From contig NZ_CP031467.1 of NCBI RefSeq assembly GCF_003368325.1, forward strand, positions 2,852,001-2,916,000: a stretch of DNA of 64,000 bases. Reading direction: 5' to 3'. This document shows positions 45,005 to 54,731 of the stretch, in pieces. How positions within the stretch are numbered: the stretch's first letter is position 1; the number at the start of each line of letters is the position of its first letter. The DNA comes from Paraburkholderia caffeinilytica. GTDB taxonomy: Bacteria; Pseudomonadota; Gammaproteobacteria; Burkholderiales; Burkholderiaceae. A program made the position numbers and the translations under genes. The notes under the pieces were generated by a model, which was given only the letters and a program-made list of their open reading frames with translations, had not been told where the DNA came from and searched no databases.

Positions 45005-46906
45005 ATGAAAAGATTCAAGGCCCGATGGCTTTCGTTCAGTGCGTTTGCGTTCGACTTGTGCGCGGTGGCGCTGGCCTGGATGCTGGCCTACGTGATCCGT
45101 TTCAACGGGCCGGTGCCGGTCCAGTTCTGGTCGAGCGGCCTGCACGCCCTGGTCTGGGTGCTGCTGATCTACGCGGTGATGTTCCGCAGCTACGGGCTGT
45201 ATCGGGGCATGTGGGTCTTTGCCAGCCTGCCCGACCTCGTGCGCATCGCCAAGGCGATCGGCGTCGGCGCGGTGGTCGTGGTTATCGGCTCGGCGCTGCT
45301 GCAGCCGGCGCCAGTCGTGCCACGCTCGGTCCTGATCGTTTCGCCCATGCTGCTTTTCCTCGCAATGGGCGGCTCGCGCGCGCTATACCGCGCTGCGAAG
45401 GAGTTCTATCGCTACGGCGGTCTCGTCGGGCAGGGCAAGCCCGTGCTGGTGCTCGGCGCGGGTAACGCCGGCGCCAATCTGGTGCGCGAGCTGAAACGCT
45501 CGGGCGAATGGCGCCTCGCCGGTCTGCTCGACGACGATCCGGTCAAGCAGGGCCGCGAAATCTACGGCTACCGCGTGCTGGGCGCCATCAGCGATCTGCA
45601 GAAGATCACGGCTGAAATGAAGGTCGAGCACGTGATCATTGCCGTGCCCTCGGCCTCGGTCGAAGCGCATCGCCGCATTGCCACGCTGTGCGTGCGCGCG
45701 GGCGTACGCGCGATGACATTGCCGGCGCTCACGCCGCTCACGCAAGGCCAGGCTTTCCTGTCGCGCGTGCGGCAGATCGATCTCGAAGACCTGCTGGGCC
45801 GCGATCCGGTCATGATCGACACGCAGCACGTCGAAGCGCTGCTTAAGAACCGCGTCGTGATGGTGACCGGCGCGGGCGGTTCGATCGGCTCCGAACTGTG
45901 CCGGCAAATCCTGCGTTACGGACCGGTGCAACTGGTGGCGTTCGACGTCTCCGAGTTCTCGATCTACCGTCTCAACGAAGAGTTGCGCGATAAATATCCC
46001 GAAGTATCGGTTGTGCCGATCATCGGCGACGCGAAGGATTCGTTGCTGCTCGACCAGGTGATGGGGCGTTACTGCCCGCATATCGTCTTTCACGCCGCGG
46101 CCTACAAGCACGTGCCGCTGATGGAAGAGGTGAACACCTGGCAGGCGGTGCGCAACAACGTGCTCGGCACGTATCGCGTGGGACGCGCGGCGATTCGCCA
46201 CGACGTCTCTCATTTCGTTCTGATTTCCACCGACAAGGCCGTCAATCCGACCAACGTCATGGGCGCGAGCAAGCGTCTTGCGGAGATGGCTTGCGCAGCA
46301 TTGCAGCAGGGTGCACGACGCACGCAGTTTGAAACCGTTCGGTTCGGCAACGTGCTTGGCAGTGCCGGCAGTGTGATCCCGAAGTTTCAGGAGCAGATTT
46401 CGCGCGGCGGCCCGGTGACGGTCACGCATCCGGAAATCACGCGGTTTTTCATGACGATTCCGGAAGCGTCGCAACTGGTGTTGCAGGCGTCCAGCATGGG
46501 GCACGGCGGTGAAATCTTCATTCTCGACATGGGCAAGCCGGTGCGGATCGCCGATCTCGCGCATGATCTGATCCGTCTTTACGGCTTTACCGAAGAGCAG
46601 ATTCGTGTGGTGTTCACCGGTCTGCGTCCCGGCGAAAAGCTGTACGAAGAATTGCTGGCCGACGACGAAACCACCACCCGTACGCCGCATCCGAAGTTGC
46701 GTATCGCACGGGCGCGCGAAGTGCCGGACAGCTTCATCGACAATCTTCTGCCCTGGCTGATGCAACACCGCGTGCCGAGCGACGACGAAGTACGTCGCGA
46801 CCTGCGCCGCTGGGTGCCGGAATATCAACCGGGCAGCGCGCCGGCGTTGCGTAGCGTCGGCAATGTGGGATCGGTTACGCGGGCTTCCTGGGAGTCGCAC
46901 CGCTGA
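45005..46906 (+). CDS. wbpM: UDP-GlcNAc 4,6-dehydratase, membrane-bound (WbpM/WbiI)
   Basis: 633 residues. Four N-terminal membrane helices (1-130) precede a Rossmann domain (GAGNAGANLVREL near 150) and a C-terminal SDR domain starting with VTGAGGSIGSELCRQIL near 290. In the SDR domain the usual YxxxK is replaced by NVMGASK, as is normal for WbpM-type dehydratases. It makes UDP-4-keto-6-deoxy-HexNAc, the precursor for the two upstream enzymes. It ends 25 bp before a bidirectional terminator. Confidence 0.94.
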   Translation: MKRFKARWLSFSAFAFDLCAVALAWMLAYVIRFNGPVPVQFWSSGLHALVWVLLIYAVMFRSYGLYRGMWVFASLPDLVRIAKAIGVGAVVVVIGSALLQPAPVVPRSVLIVSPMLLFLAMGGSRALYRAAKEFYRYGGLVGQGKPVLVLGAGNAGANLVRELKRSGEWRLAGLLDDDPVKQGREIYGYRVLGAISDLQKITAEMKVEHVIIAVPSASVEAHRRIATLCVRAGVRAMTLPALTPLTQGQAFLSRVRQIDLEDLLGRDPVMIDTQHVEALLKNRVVMVTGAGGSIGSELCRQILRYGPVQLVAFDVSEFSIYRLNEELRDKYPEVSVVPIIGDAKDSLLLDQVMGRYCPHIVFHAAAYKHVPLMEEVNTWQAVRNNVLGTYRVGRAAIRHDVSHFVLISTDKAVNPTNVMGASKRLAEMACAALQQGARRTQFETVRFGNVLGSAGSVIPKFQEQISRGGPVTVTHPEITRFFMTIPEASQLVLQASSMGHGGEIFILDMGKPVRIADLAHDLIRLYGFTEEQIRVVFTGLRPGEKLYEELLADDETTTRTPHPKLRIARAREVPDSFIDNLLPWLMQHRVPSDDEVRRDLRRWVPEYQPGSAPALRSVGNVGSVTRASWESHR

Positions 46907-46931
46907 AAGTACAGCTGCTGTCATGCATAAA

Positions 46932-46952
46932 AAAGGCGCCTCAGGCGCCTTT
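46932..46952. terminator. Bidirectional rho-independent terminator
   Basis: A perfect 9-bp stem (AAAGGCGCC / GGCGCCTTT) with a 3-base loop TCA sits between the wbpM stop (46906) and the end of the minus-strand gene at 46958. A-tract and T-tract flanks allow it to work in both directions. Confidence 0.85.
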
Positions 46953-46957
46953 CTCTA

Positions 46958-48058
46958 TTACCGCTTCCCCTTCCTCACCACCATCCACCTCGGCGACTTG
47001 AACCGCACAATGCTCATATAGAGCCACACATAAGTCGCCGCGAACACCACCACAAAACAGAACAGATGCAGCGTATGCCGCCAGAACAACGTGGCCGGCA
47101 CAACCGCAATCAGGCATAGCAACCAGAGATACGGCGAGGTGAGCGAGTTCCGCCGCGTCAACTCCCGCGCCGTCCGGGTGCCCACCGCCCAGCGCATCAA
47201 CCGCTTATAAACCAGCATATGCAGATGCACGCCGTCGGGAATCCCTGGCGACATCCCGCGAATGAATTTCTTGCGGTAGATCGAGAAGCAGGTCTCGAAG
47301 ATCGGATACATGAAAAGCAGCACCGGATACCACGCCGACACGTCGCGATTGCGCATCACCAGCATGATCGACAACTCGGCGAGCATGAAGCCGATGAAAT
47401 AGGCGCCGCCGTCGCCGAGGAAAATCAGCCCGGCCGGGAAGTTCCAGATAAAGAAGCCGAGCACCGCGCCCATCATCATGAACGACGCCGACAGCACGAT
47501 CGGATCCGACACCTGGAAGGCGACGTAAGCCAGCGAGGCGAACATCATGAACGCGACCATGGAGGCGAGGCCATTGAAGCCGTCGATGATGTTGATCGCG
47601 TTGGCCAGCGCAGCGACGGCCAGCACGGTGACCGCGCAGGAGATCACCGCATACGAGAGCAGAAAGTCGAGCGGCGGCACGCTGATGCGCGTCACGGCGA
47701 TATTCAGCAGGAAGTAGGCGAGGGCGGCCGCCGCCATCGTGCAGACAAGCCGCGCGAGCGGCGAGACGCGCTTGGTCAGATCCTCGACCAATCCCGAACC
47801 GAACGCCGGCATGCCGCACGCGATCAGCCCCAGGATGCCGCCCGACACGGCCGGATACGCATGATGCAACTGCACGGCGGACACGATCAAGCCGATCAGA
47901 ATCCCGGCGCCGCCAATGCGCGGCACCGGACGCACGTGGAACTTCTGCACGCCGGCCAGATCGGTATCGGTCGAGAATTTTTCATGCAAATGCGCATAGC
48001 GCACGATCAACAGCGTGATCAGCAGTGAAACGAGAAAGCCGAGCGCAAAACTAAGCAT
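46958..48058 (-). CDS. WecA-like undecaprenyl-phosphate GlcNAc-1-P transferase
   Basis: 366-residue membrane protein with about eleven spans. Motifs are KFHVRPVPRIGGAGI near 38, NIIDGFNGLASM near 157, FLGDGGAYFIGFM near 215 and DGVHLHMLVYKR near 275. These place it with WecA/Rfe-type enzymes. The ATG at 48058 is preferred over a TTG at 48094, because a TATAAT on the same strand (48092-48087) would put the transcript start just upstream of it. This is a second initiating transferase besides the one at 43971. Confidence 0.87.
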   Translation of the reverse strand: MLSFALGFLVSLLITLLIVRYAHLHEKFSTDTDLAGVQKFHVRPVPRIGGAGILIGLIVSAVQLHHAYPAVSGGILGLIACGMPAFGSGLVEDLTKRVSPLARLVCTMAAAALAYFLLNIAVTRISVPPLDFLLSYAVISCAVTVLAVAALANAINIIDGFNGLASMVAFMMFASLAYVAFQVSDPIVLSASFMMMGAVLGFFIWNFPAGLIFLGDGGAYFIGFMLAELSIMLVMRNRDVSAWYPVLLFMYPIFETCFSIYRKKFIRGMSPGIPDGVHLHMLVYKRLMRWAVGTRTARELTRRNSLTSPYLWLLCLIAVVPATLFWRHTLHLFCFVVVFAATYVWLYMSIVRFKSPRWMVVRKGKR

Positions 48059-48086
48059 GAAAGTGGGCCTGAGCGAAGACGCCGAA

Positions 48087-48092
48087 TTATAC
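48087..48092 (-). promoter_or_regulatory. Candidate -10 box of the wecA-like gene
   Basis: Perfect TATAAT on the minus strand, 28 bp upstream of the ATG at 48058. No good -35 is seen at 16-18 bp. If used, the TTG at 48094 would lie outside the transcript, which helps decide the start codon. Confidence 0.4.
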
Positions 48093-48326
48093 AAATGAAA
48101 CGCATGTTGCCCAGAAAAGCAGCGCTCGAGCCAGGTGGTCGGTAAATCCCAGATAGTGAAGCTTTAACTGCCCGCAAAGCCATGCCTGTCATGGATTCCA
48201 CCTATGCGGAGAGGTCTCGCGAAGGCCGTTAATCTGGATGCGGCGAAGTGTGAGTTGCCGGCGAAAAGACGGTCGCCGGCGTATCGCGGGGTTCGCCGCC
48301 GCTCAATGAGACGTTCCGGAGACCCA

Positions 48327-49883
48327 ATGCTTAACAACATCACCATTCGTGGCGGCCTGACGCTAGTGATCAGCGTATTCGTCGTTTTCCTGCTGACCGT
48401 GATCGGCGTCGGCTACGGCGCGCTCAAGCTCGCGAATAGCAGCCTCGACGAAACGCAGCACAGCGCGGCGGCGCTCTCGCATCTGAAGGCGAGCTCGGAG
48501 AAGCTGCTGCAAGTGCAGCTCGCGCTCGGCTCCTATCAGACGCTCTTCAGCGTCGGCAAGCAGACCGACGACCTGTTGCCGGCCGCGCACAAGGTGCTGG
48601 TCGAGTCGAACAAGGACTTCGGCAACTACATGGCCGGCCCGTTCGCCAGCGAGGACGAGAAGAAGCTCGCGCAGAACGTCGAGCAGGCGCGCAGCGCGCT
48701 TGTCGACAAGGCAATCGAGCCTGAATTCAAGGCGCTGACCGACTTCGACTTCAATACCTTCCGCAACATTCAGGGTGAAACGGCGAACGCCTTTTACGCG
48801 GCCTATTCGAAGTCCATCGACACGCTGCAGCGCTTGCAGACGGACAGCCAGCGCAAGCAGGCCGAGACGGGAGCCCAGCGGTTCCAGATGGCGACGCTGC
48901 TGTTCGCGGGGATCGGCGCGATTTCCATCGTGATCGGCGTGATGGCGCGGGTTGGTTTGTCGGCGGCGGTGATCAAGCCGGTCAATACAACCATCAAGCA
49001 CTTCGAGCGCATTGCCGCAGGCGATCTGTCGATCGCAATCAAAAGCAAGTCGCGCAACGAGATGGGCCAGCTACTCGGCGCATTGACGAAGATGCGCGAC
49101 GGCCTCGTCGAGACGGTGGCAAAGGTGCGCGGCAGCACGACGGCGATTACGCAGGGTGCGAACGAGATTGCCTCGGGCAACGCCGATCTGTCGTCGCGGA
49201 CCGAGCAGCAGGCGGCGGCCCTACAACAGACGGCGGCGAGCATGGAGCAGTTGTCGGCGACCGTGAAGCAGAACGCCGACAACGCGAAGCAGGCGAACCT
49301 GTTGGCGCAGGGTGCGCTGGATACGGTGACACGTGGCGGAGAAGTGGTGTCGCGCGTTACCGAGACGATGGACGGGATCACCGAATCGTCACGCAAGGTG
49401 GCCGAGATCATCGGCATGATCGAGGGGATCGCTTTTCAGACCAACATCCTGGCTTTGAACGCCGCCGTGGAAGCCGCGCGGGCCGGCGAGCAAGGGCGCG
49501 GGTTCGCGGTGGTGGCCTCGGAAGTGCGCAGCCTCGCGCAGCGCTCCGGCGCGGCGGCCAAGGAAATCAAGGAGCTGATCGGCGAGTCGGCCGCCAAGGT
49601 GGAGCAGGGGGCCTCCCTTGTGTCCAGTGCACAGAAGACGATTCGTGAAGCCATGGACGCGGTCCAGCGCGTGACGGGTGTCATGAACGAAATCGAGGCT
49701 TCCGCGCATGAACAGAGCGACGGCATCGAACAGGTCAACAAGGCCATCACCCAGATCGACGAGGTGACGCAACACAATGCGGCGCTCGTGGAGGAGGCTG
49801 CCGCAGCGGCAAAATCCCTGGAAGAACAGGTCGTCATCCTGAAGGATGCCGTTGCGGTGTTTCACCTTGATGAGGCGGCCTGA
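48327..49883 (+). CDS. Methyl-accepting chemotaxis protein
   Basis: 518-residue chemoreceptor. Membrane spans are near residues 9-30 and 187-212, with a periplasmic four-helix-type sensor between them, HAMP near 213-266, and the cytoplasmic signalling domain after that. The CheA/CheW-binding hairpin is [35 protein letters not shown]. The C-terminus (FHLDEAA) lacks the NWETF-type pentapeptide for CheR/CheB. The ATG at 48327 has GGAGA upstream; the longer frame from 48204 would add an unlikely basic leader. The ligand is unknown. It is a single-gene unit in a polysaccharide region. Confidence 0.93.
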   Translation: MLNNITIRGGLTLVISVFVVFLLTVIGVGYGALKLANSSLDETQHSAAALSHLKASSEKLLQVQLALGSYQTLFSVGKQTDDLLPAAHKVLVESNKDFGNYMAGPFASEDEKKLAQNVEQARSALVDKAIEPEFKALTDFDFNTFRNIQGETANAFYAAYSKSIDTLQRLQTDSQRKQAETGAQRFQMATLLFAGIGAISIVIGVMARVGLSAAVIKPVNTTIKHFERIAAGDLSIAIKSKSRNEMGQLLGALTKMRDGLVETVAKVRGSTTAITQGANEIASGNADLSSRTEQQAAALQQTAASMEQLSATVKQNADNAKQANLLAQGALDTVTRGGEVVSRVTETMDGITESSRKVAEIIGMIEGIAFQTNILALNAAVEAARAGEQGRGFAVVASEVRSLAQRSGAAAKEIKELIGESAAKVEQGASLVSSAQKTIREAMDAVQRVTGVMNEIEASAHEQSDGIEQVNKAITQIDEVTQHNAALVEEAAAAAKSLEEQVVILKDAVAVFHLDEAA

Positions 49884-50029
49884 TCCCGGGAATAATCTAC
49901 TCTACAATCCTGTCCTTCCATAACCGCTTTCGCTTGCCGCTGATTTCGCGAGGCTATTTGAAAAGTCGCCTGGCCATAACGACGTCGAAACACAGCACCG
50001 CATTCGAATAACATGAAAACAGGTGCTCC

Positions 50030-51568
50030 GTGCTCAAGGGGTGGGTGGTTTTTGTCGTCTCAGCGATTTGCGTGGCGCTGTTTATCATCGTGTTCGGGCA
50101 GACTTTTTCGTCCGTCCAGCTTCATGAAACCGGGGATTTTGCGGCGAATTCCCTGCTGGTGCTTCAGGCCAAGCACTTCAACCTGCTAGTCGGCAATTAT
50201 TCTCGCGTCGGATTCAACCATCCGGGCCCCGCGTTCCTTTACGTGCTTGCAGCAGGCGAAGCTGCATTTTTCGATCTGACGCGGTGGGTTGCTTCGCCGT
50301 TCTCCGGGCAGATTTATGCGGTGGCGCTGCTGTCCGGATTCTGGATCGCGTCGATCGGCGCGCTTTTGCGCAGAATGCAAGGGTCGATGCCGGCTGCCGT
50401 GACCACCACGGCTTTGTTTGTCGGTGTCAGCGCGTATATCAACTATCAGGCGTTCGCTGGCACCTGGTTCCCGCATCTCTACTACTTTGCCTTTGCCGCT
50501 TTTACGGTGTCCCTTGCTGCCTTGATCATGGGGCGCAGGGATGGACTCCTGTTGCTGGCGATCAGCCTGGGGTTCCTTCTGAATGGCCATGCGTCTTTCT
50601 TCGGCATAGCCGCAGTCATGCTCGCCTGCGCGGTCGTCGCGAATACGTGGCTTTATGTCCGGTCTCGCATCACGCGAGGCAGTTGGGTATTGAGCCGTGA
50701 CTACCTCGCGGGAAATTTTCGGACGATCGCGAGCGCGGTGGGGATTGGGGCACTGTTTCTTGTCCCGCTCGCGATCCAGACCATTCTCCATTTTCCTGGA
50801 CCGGTCGCCGAATATGCCGCTTTTGGCCATGCGCACCGTGCGAATCGCCTGGGAGAAGCGATACGTTTCGTTGGCCTGTTCTGGAGTAACGGCCTCTTTG
50901 GAATCCTGTTCGGCGCCGCCGCCTGTGCCGTCCTCGCAACCAGCGATTCGAGGCGCGAGAGTCAAGACCGCATTGGATCGGAGAGAGCAATCGTACTGTC
51001 ATTGGCGAGCGCGACGGTTGGCTTCCTCTTTTATTCGGTCTTCGGCGTCGACAATTTTTCGCTCACCTACGTCGGGATTTTCTACTACGCGGTGCCCGCG
51101 CTTGCGCTGACGTTGCTATTGAAGCGCGTCATCGACAACGTGACGGCAGCGCCATTCGGCGTGGCGGTATGTGTCTGTGTCGCTGTGGGCGTTTTCACCG
51201 GTGTTCGGATCCATCAACCGCCTGAATACGTTTCTCAATACGACGACCCGCAGATTCCGGCCGTCTACGCGGCGATCAAGCAACTTGGCGCCGATGGTCT
51301 TGTGTTCGATCTCGACGCTTCTGCGAACTGGGAGCATCTCTGGTCTACCGTGGTGGGCACAGAGGTTTATGCGCGGCGTCTGGGAACCACGCCGTTTTGC
51401 ATCGCGCAGAACTGGCAGCTTGTCTTCGCCCAGTCGGCACATTGCTCAGCGGCGCAAATCAGCGCCGCTCGCGGGCGCTATCTTGTATCGGCGGCGCCGA
51501 AGGCGGGGAGGGTGAGTGCGGCTAACGTTGCGGGTCTGTATTTCTATCCGCAAGGGGCCGTGAAGTAA
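50030..51568 (+). CDS. Polytopic membrane protein of unknown function
   Basis: 512 residues from a GTG start. There are about eleven hydrophobic spans; the first loop contains LHETGDFAANSLLVLQAKHFNLLVGNYSRVGFNHPGPAF with an ETGD acidic motif, followed by a C-terminal soluble part of about 110 residues. The layout is that of GT-C glycosyltransferases (ArnT/PMT-like). I recognise no specific family. It is convergent with galE across a strong terminator. Codon use is mixed compared with neighbours. Confidence 0.6.
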   Translation: MLKGWVVFVVSAICVALFIIVFGQTFSSVQLHETGDFAANSLLVLQAKHFNLLVGNYSRVGFNHPGPAFLYVLAAGEAAFFDLTRWVASPFSGQIYAVALLSGFWIASIGALLRRMQGSMPAAVTTTALFVGVSAYINYQAFAGTWFPHLYYFAFAAFTVSLAALIMGRRDGLLLLAISLGFLLNGHASFFGIAAVMLACAVVANTWLYVRSRITRGSWVLSRDYLAGNFRTIASAVGIGALFLVPLAIQTILHFPGPVAEYAAFGHAHRANRLGEAIRFVGLFWSNGLFGILFGAAACAVLATSDSRRESQDRIGSERAIVLSLASATVGFLFYSVFGVDNFSLTYVGIFYYAVPALALTLLLKRVIDNVTAAPFGVAVCVCVAVGVFTGVRIHQPPEYVSQYDDPQIPAVYAAIKQLGADGLVFDLDASANWEHLWSTVVGTEVYARRLGTTPFCIAQNWQLVFAQSAHCSAAQISAARGRYLVSAAPKAGRVSAANVAGLYFYPQGAVK

Positions 51569-51612
51569 CTGAATCACTGCCTGGGTGAGCGTGACGCCGT
51601 CGAGTTTCAACA

Positions 51613-51644
51613 GCTTTTGCGTGTGCACCCGCACACGCAAAAGC
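51613..51644. terminator. Bidirectional terminator with perfect 14-bp stem
   Basis: GCTTTTGCGTGTGC pairs perfectly with GCACACGCAAAAGC around a 4-base loop (ACCC). It lies between the convergent 50030 gene and galE. T- and A-runs inside the stem ends can serve both directions. Confidence 0.8.
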
Positions 51645-51662
51645 GCCGGCAAATATGCGAGG

Positions 51663-52691
51663 CTACGCCTGCGCAAACCCCTGCGGATTGTTCGACTGCC
51701 ACCGCCAGTGATCCGCGCACATCCTCTCGATCCCGAACTCGGCCTGCCAGCCAATCACATTCAAAGCCGCCGCCGGATCCGCAAAACACGAGGCCACATC
51801 ACCCGGCCGCCGCGCCACGATCTCATAAGGCACTGGGCGCCCCGAAGCCTTCTCGAACGCCTTGACGACGTCGATCACGCTATACCCTTGCCCCGTCCCA
51901 AGATTCACCACAAAACTGGCATCGCGCTTGACCAGCGCGTCCAGCGCCGCCAGATGCCCACGCGCCAGGTCCACAACGTGGATATAGTCACGCACTCCGG
52001 TGCCGTCCGGCGTCTCATAGTCGCCGCCAAACACCCGCAGCTTTTCGAGCTTGCCGACAGCAACCTGCGCCACATAGGGCATCAGATTGTTCGGAATCCC
52101 AGCCGGATCCTCGCCGATCAATCCGCTCTCATGTGCGCCAACCGGATTGAAATAGCGCAGCGTCGCGATTCGCCATGAAGCATCCGCCACTTCCAGATCG
52201 CGCAAAACCTGCTCGGCGATCAGCTTCGACTGCCCATAAGGATTGGTCGCCGACAGCGGAAACGATTCGTCGATCGGCGAGCTCTTCGGCACGCCATACA
52301 CCGTTGCCGACGAGCTGAATACGAACTGCTTCACGTTGCGATCGCGCATTACGCCGAGCAGCGTCAGCAAACTGCCGACGTTGTTGTTGTAGTACTCGAT
52401 CGGCTTGGCGACCGATTCACCCACTGCCTTCAGCGCGGCAAAGTGAATCGCGCCGGTGATCGGGTGTGCATCGAAAATACGATTGAGCGCCGCTTCGTCG
52501 CGCGCGTCGGCTTCGTAGAAGCTCACGGCCTTGCCGGTGATGGTCTCCACGCGCCTCAGCGATTCGCGGTTGCTGTTCACGAGATTGTCGATTACCACGA
52601 CGTCGTAACCGCCGTTCAGCAGTTCGACACACGTGTGCGAGCCGATAAATCCCGCACCGCCCGTTACCAGAATCGTGCCCTTCGTGGTCAT
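51663..52691 (-). CDS. galE: UDP-glucose 4-epimerase
   Basis: 342-residue enzyme that interconverts UDP-glucose and UDP-galactose with bound NAD+. The Rossmann motif [16 protein letters not shown] is near residue 10, FSSSATVYG near 125 and the catalytic YGQSK near 152, with NYFNPVGAHESG-like motif as RYFNPVGAHESG near 180. Length and motifs are standard. It is the last gene of the minus-strand wzx-GT2-GT4-galE group, 12 bp after the GT4 gene. Confidence 0.97.
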   Translation of the reverse strand: MTTKGTILVTGGAGFIGSHTCVELLNGGYDVVVIDNLVNSNRESLRRVETITGKAVSFYEADARDEAALNRIFDAHPITGAIHFAALKAVGESVAKPIEYYNNNVGSLLTLLGVMRDRNVKQFVFSSSATVYGVPKSSPIDESFPLSATNPYGQSKLIAEQVLRDLEVADASWRIATLRYFNPVGAHESGLIGEDPAGIPNNLMPYVAQVAVGKLEKLRVFGGDYETPDGTGVRDYIHVVDLARGHLAALDALVKRDASFVVNLGTGQGYSVIDVVKAFEKASGRPVPYEIVARRPGDVASCFADPAAALNVIGWQAEFGIERMCADHWRWQSNNPQGFAQA

Positions 52692-52703
52692 GCTGTTGCT
52701 CCG

Positions 52704-53852
52704 TTAAAGTAAAACGCCCGTCATTTTCTGCACCAGGTCTTTATACGTTTCGACGACCACGCGCTCGTCGAATTCTTCCGCGACTTTCTGTCGGCCGCGT
52801 TCAGCCATTGCGCGGCGCTCCGCGCCGCTCATGTCGAGCATCTGTGCCAGCTTCGCCGCGAGACTCCCGGCATTGCGCACTTCGCACAGCAATCCATTGA
52901 CGCCGTCCGCCACCACTTCACGGCAGCCGGGCACATCAGTCGTCACAATCGGCCGGCCCATCGCCGAGGCTTCCATCAGCGTGCGCGGCACGCCTTCGCG
53001 ATAGGACGGCAACACGACGCAGTCCGCGTCGGCGATGAAAGGCCGCACGTCGTGCGCCTCGCCAAGATACGCGATGACGCCTTCCTGTTCCCACGCGGCC
53101 ACTTCTTCGCGTGTGATCGCGCTGGGGTTGTCGACGCCGACCGGACCGAGCAATTGGAACCGCGCCTGAGGATAACGTTCACGCAAGCGCCGCGCGGCTT
53201 CGACATATTCGCCCACGCCCTTGTCCCACAGGAGCCGCCCGATCAGCACGAACTTGAATTCCGCGCGCTCCGGCAGCGGCGTGAAGGCGAATTGCTCGAG
53301 ATCGACGCCTTCGCCATGCAGCAGACGCGCACGCTCAGGATGCACCAACAAATTCTGCTCGACAAACGCGGCCTGGTCGTCGCGATTCAGAAACCAGATT
53401 TCGCGCGGGAAGCGGAAGGCGAAACGGTACAGTTTTTTGGCGACAAGCGCCGCGCGGCTTTGCTGAATGAACACGTAACCGAGCCCGGTCGTCACCGCCA
53501 CCGATTGCACGCCCGCCAGTTTCGCGGCGACCGAGCCATATATGTTCGGCTTGATCGTGTAGTGGAACACAACATGCGGGCGGATGCTTCGATACAAACG
53601 ATACAACGACAAAAGTGTGTGCAGGTCGTCGCGCGGATTGGTGCCTTTGGACGCCACCGGCAATTCTATGCAGCGGCATCCCATCGCCGTGAGGAGTTCG
53701 AAGGTGCGGTCGCGCGGTGCGAGTACCGTCACGTCGACGCCGCGTCCGACCAGCATGCGAATCAGCCCTTGCCGATACGTATAGATTGCCCAGGCGGTGT
53801 TACAGACGAGTGTAATGCGCAGCGCGGGCGTCGATTTCAAGGCAGGCTTCAT
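52704..53852 (-). CDS. Glycosyltransferase family 4 protein
   Basis: 382 residues, GT-B fold. VFHYTIKPNIYGSVAAKLAGVQSVAVTTGLGYVF near residue 95 and the donor-site LPSYREGVPRTLMEASAMGRPIVTTDVPGCREVV near 290 match the WbnK/PglA-like glycosyltransferases. It follows the GT2 gene by 51 bp and precedes galE, suggesting galactose or an N-acetylhexosamine as donor. Confidence 0.88.
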   Translation of the reverse strand: MKPALKSTPALRITLVCNTAWAIYTYRQGLIRMLVGRGVDVTVLAPRDRTFELLTAMGCRCIELPVASKGTNPRDDLHTLLSLYRLYRSIRPHVVFHYTIKPNIYGSVAAKLAGVQSVAVTTGLGYVFIQQSRAALVAKKLYRFAFRFPREIWFLNRDDQAAFVEQNLLVHPERARLLHGEGVDLEQFAFTPLPERAEFKFVLIGRLLWDKGVGEYVEAARRLRERYPQARFQLLGPVGVDNPSAITREEVAAWEQEGVIAYLGEAHDVRPFIADADCVVLPSYREGVPRTLMEASAMGRPIVTTDVPGCREVVADGVNGLLCEVRNAGSLAAKLAQMLDMSGAERRAMAERGRQKVAEEFDERVVVETYKDLVQKMTGVLL

Positions 53853-53903
53853 GCGGGAACGGGCTCGACGGTGAATATCATGGTGAATGACGGAGCAACG
53901 GAA

Positions 53904-54731
53904 TCAATGGCCCGCACGCGGCGCGAGCAGCGTGCGTTTGACCCGCTGCAAGGCGCGGTAAGGCGTCACGAAATGCAGCAGGTTTTTGGCGAGGCCCAGC
54001 CAGTCGTACAGATTGGCGACGTTGAAGTAACGCAGTTGCAGCCGCAGCGTCGAGCTGACCTGGCGGCGCCGTTTGGTCGCGCTGATGCCGCCTTCGTTCA
54101 GCTCGTAATAGAGCCCGAGTTCCGGCAGGTTCGCGCAGTCGTAGCGCGCCATCAGGCGCACGAACAGATCGAGGTCCTCGGCGGAAGGATAGGCTGCGCG
54201 ATAGTTGCCGACCGCGCGGACCGCGTCGATGCGCAGCATCATCGAAGGATGCGCGAGGCATGAACGGAAGAAGCGCAGGCGCCGGATCTCGTTCGGTTCG
54301 GCGGGCGGCGTCAGCATGAAAAGCGGCTTGCCTTCACGCGTCACGACCTGGGTCCACATGCCGAGGCCGGCCACTTGCGGATGCAGTTCCATGAACACGC
54401 GTTGCTTCGCGAGCCGTTGCGGCACGCTGCGGTCGCCCGCGTCGATGCGCGCTGCGTAACGAAAGCCGCGTTGCGCCAGGGCGTCGATGCCGGTTTGCAG
54501 CGCGCGCTCGATGCCGCCGTTCTGCGGCATGCGAAGTACCTCGATCCTCATGTTGGCGATCGCCGGCGCGACGATCGGCGGCGTGCTGCCGTCGTCGACG
54601 ATCAGGACGTGGATTAGCGCGTTTTCGCTGAACGAGGCCAGCGTGAGATCGACGTCGGCCTGGCCGTTGTACGCGGGCATCAGGACCGCGACGTCGTCGA
54701 GAGAATGCGCGGCGGCGGATGAATTCGTCAT
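53904..54731 (-). CDS. Glycosyltransferase family 2 protein
   Basis: 275 residues with a single GT-A domain: VAVLMPAYNGQADVDLTLASF near residue 14, LIVDDGST near 44, RIDAGDRSVPQRLAKQ near 95 in place of a classic DXD, and SAEDLDLFVRLMARY near 185. The ATG overlaps the wzx stop by 4 bases. Sugar donor unknown. Confidence 0.87.
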   Translation of the reverse strand: MTNSSAAAHSLDDVAVLMPAYNGQADVDLTLASFSENALIHVLIVDDGSTPPIVAPAIANMRIEVLRMPQNGGIERALQTGIDALAQRGFRYAARIDAGDRSVPQRLAKQRVFMELHPQVAGLGMWTQVVTREGKPLFMLTPPAEPNEIRRLRFFRSCLAHPSMMLRIDAVRAVGNYRAAYPSAEDLDLFVRLMARYDCANLPELGLYYELNEGGISATKRRRQVSSTLRLQLRYFNVANLYDWLGLAKNLLHFVTPYRALQRVKRTLLAPRAGH

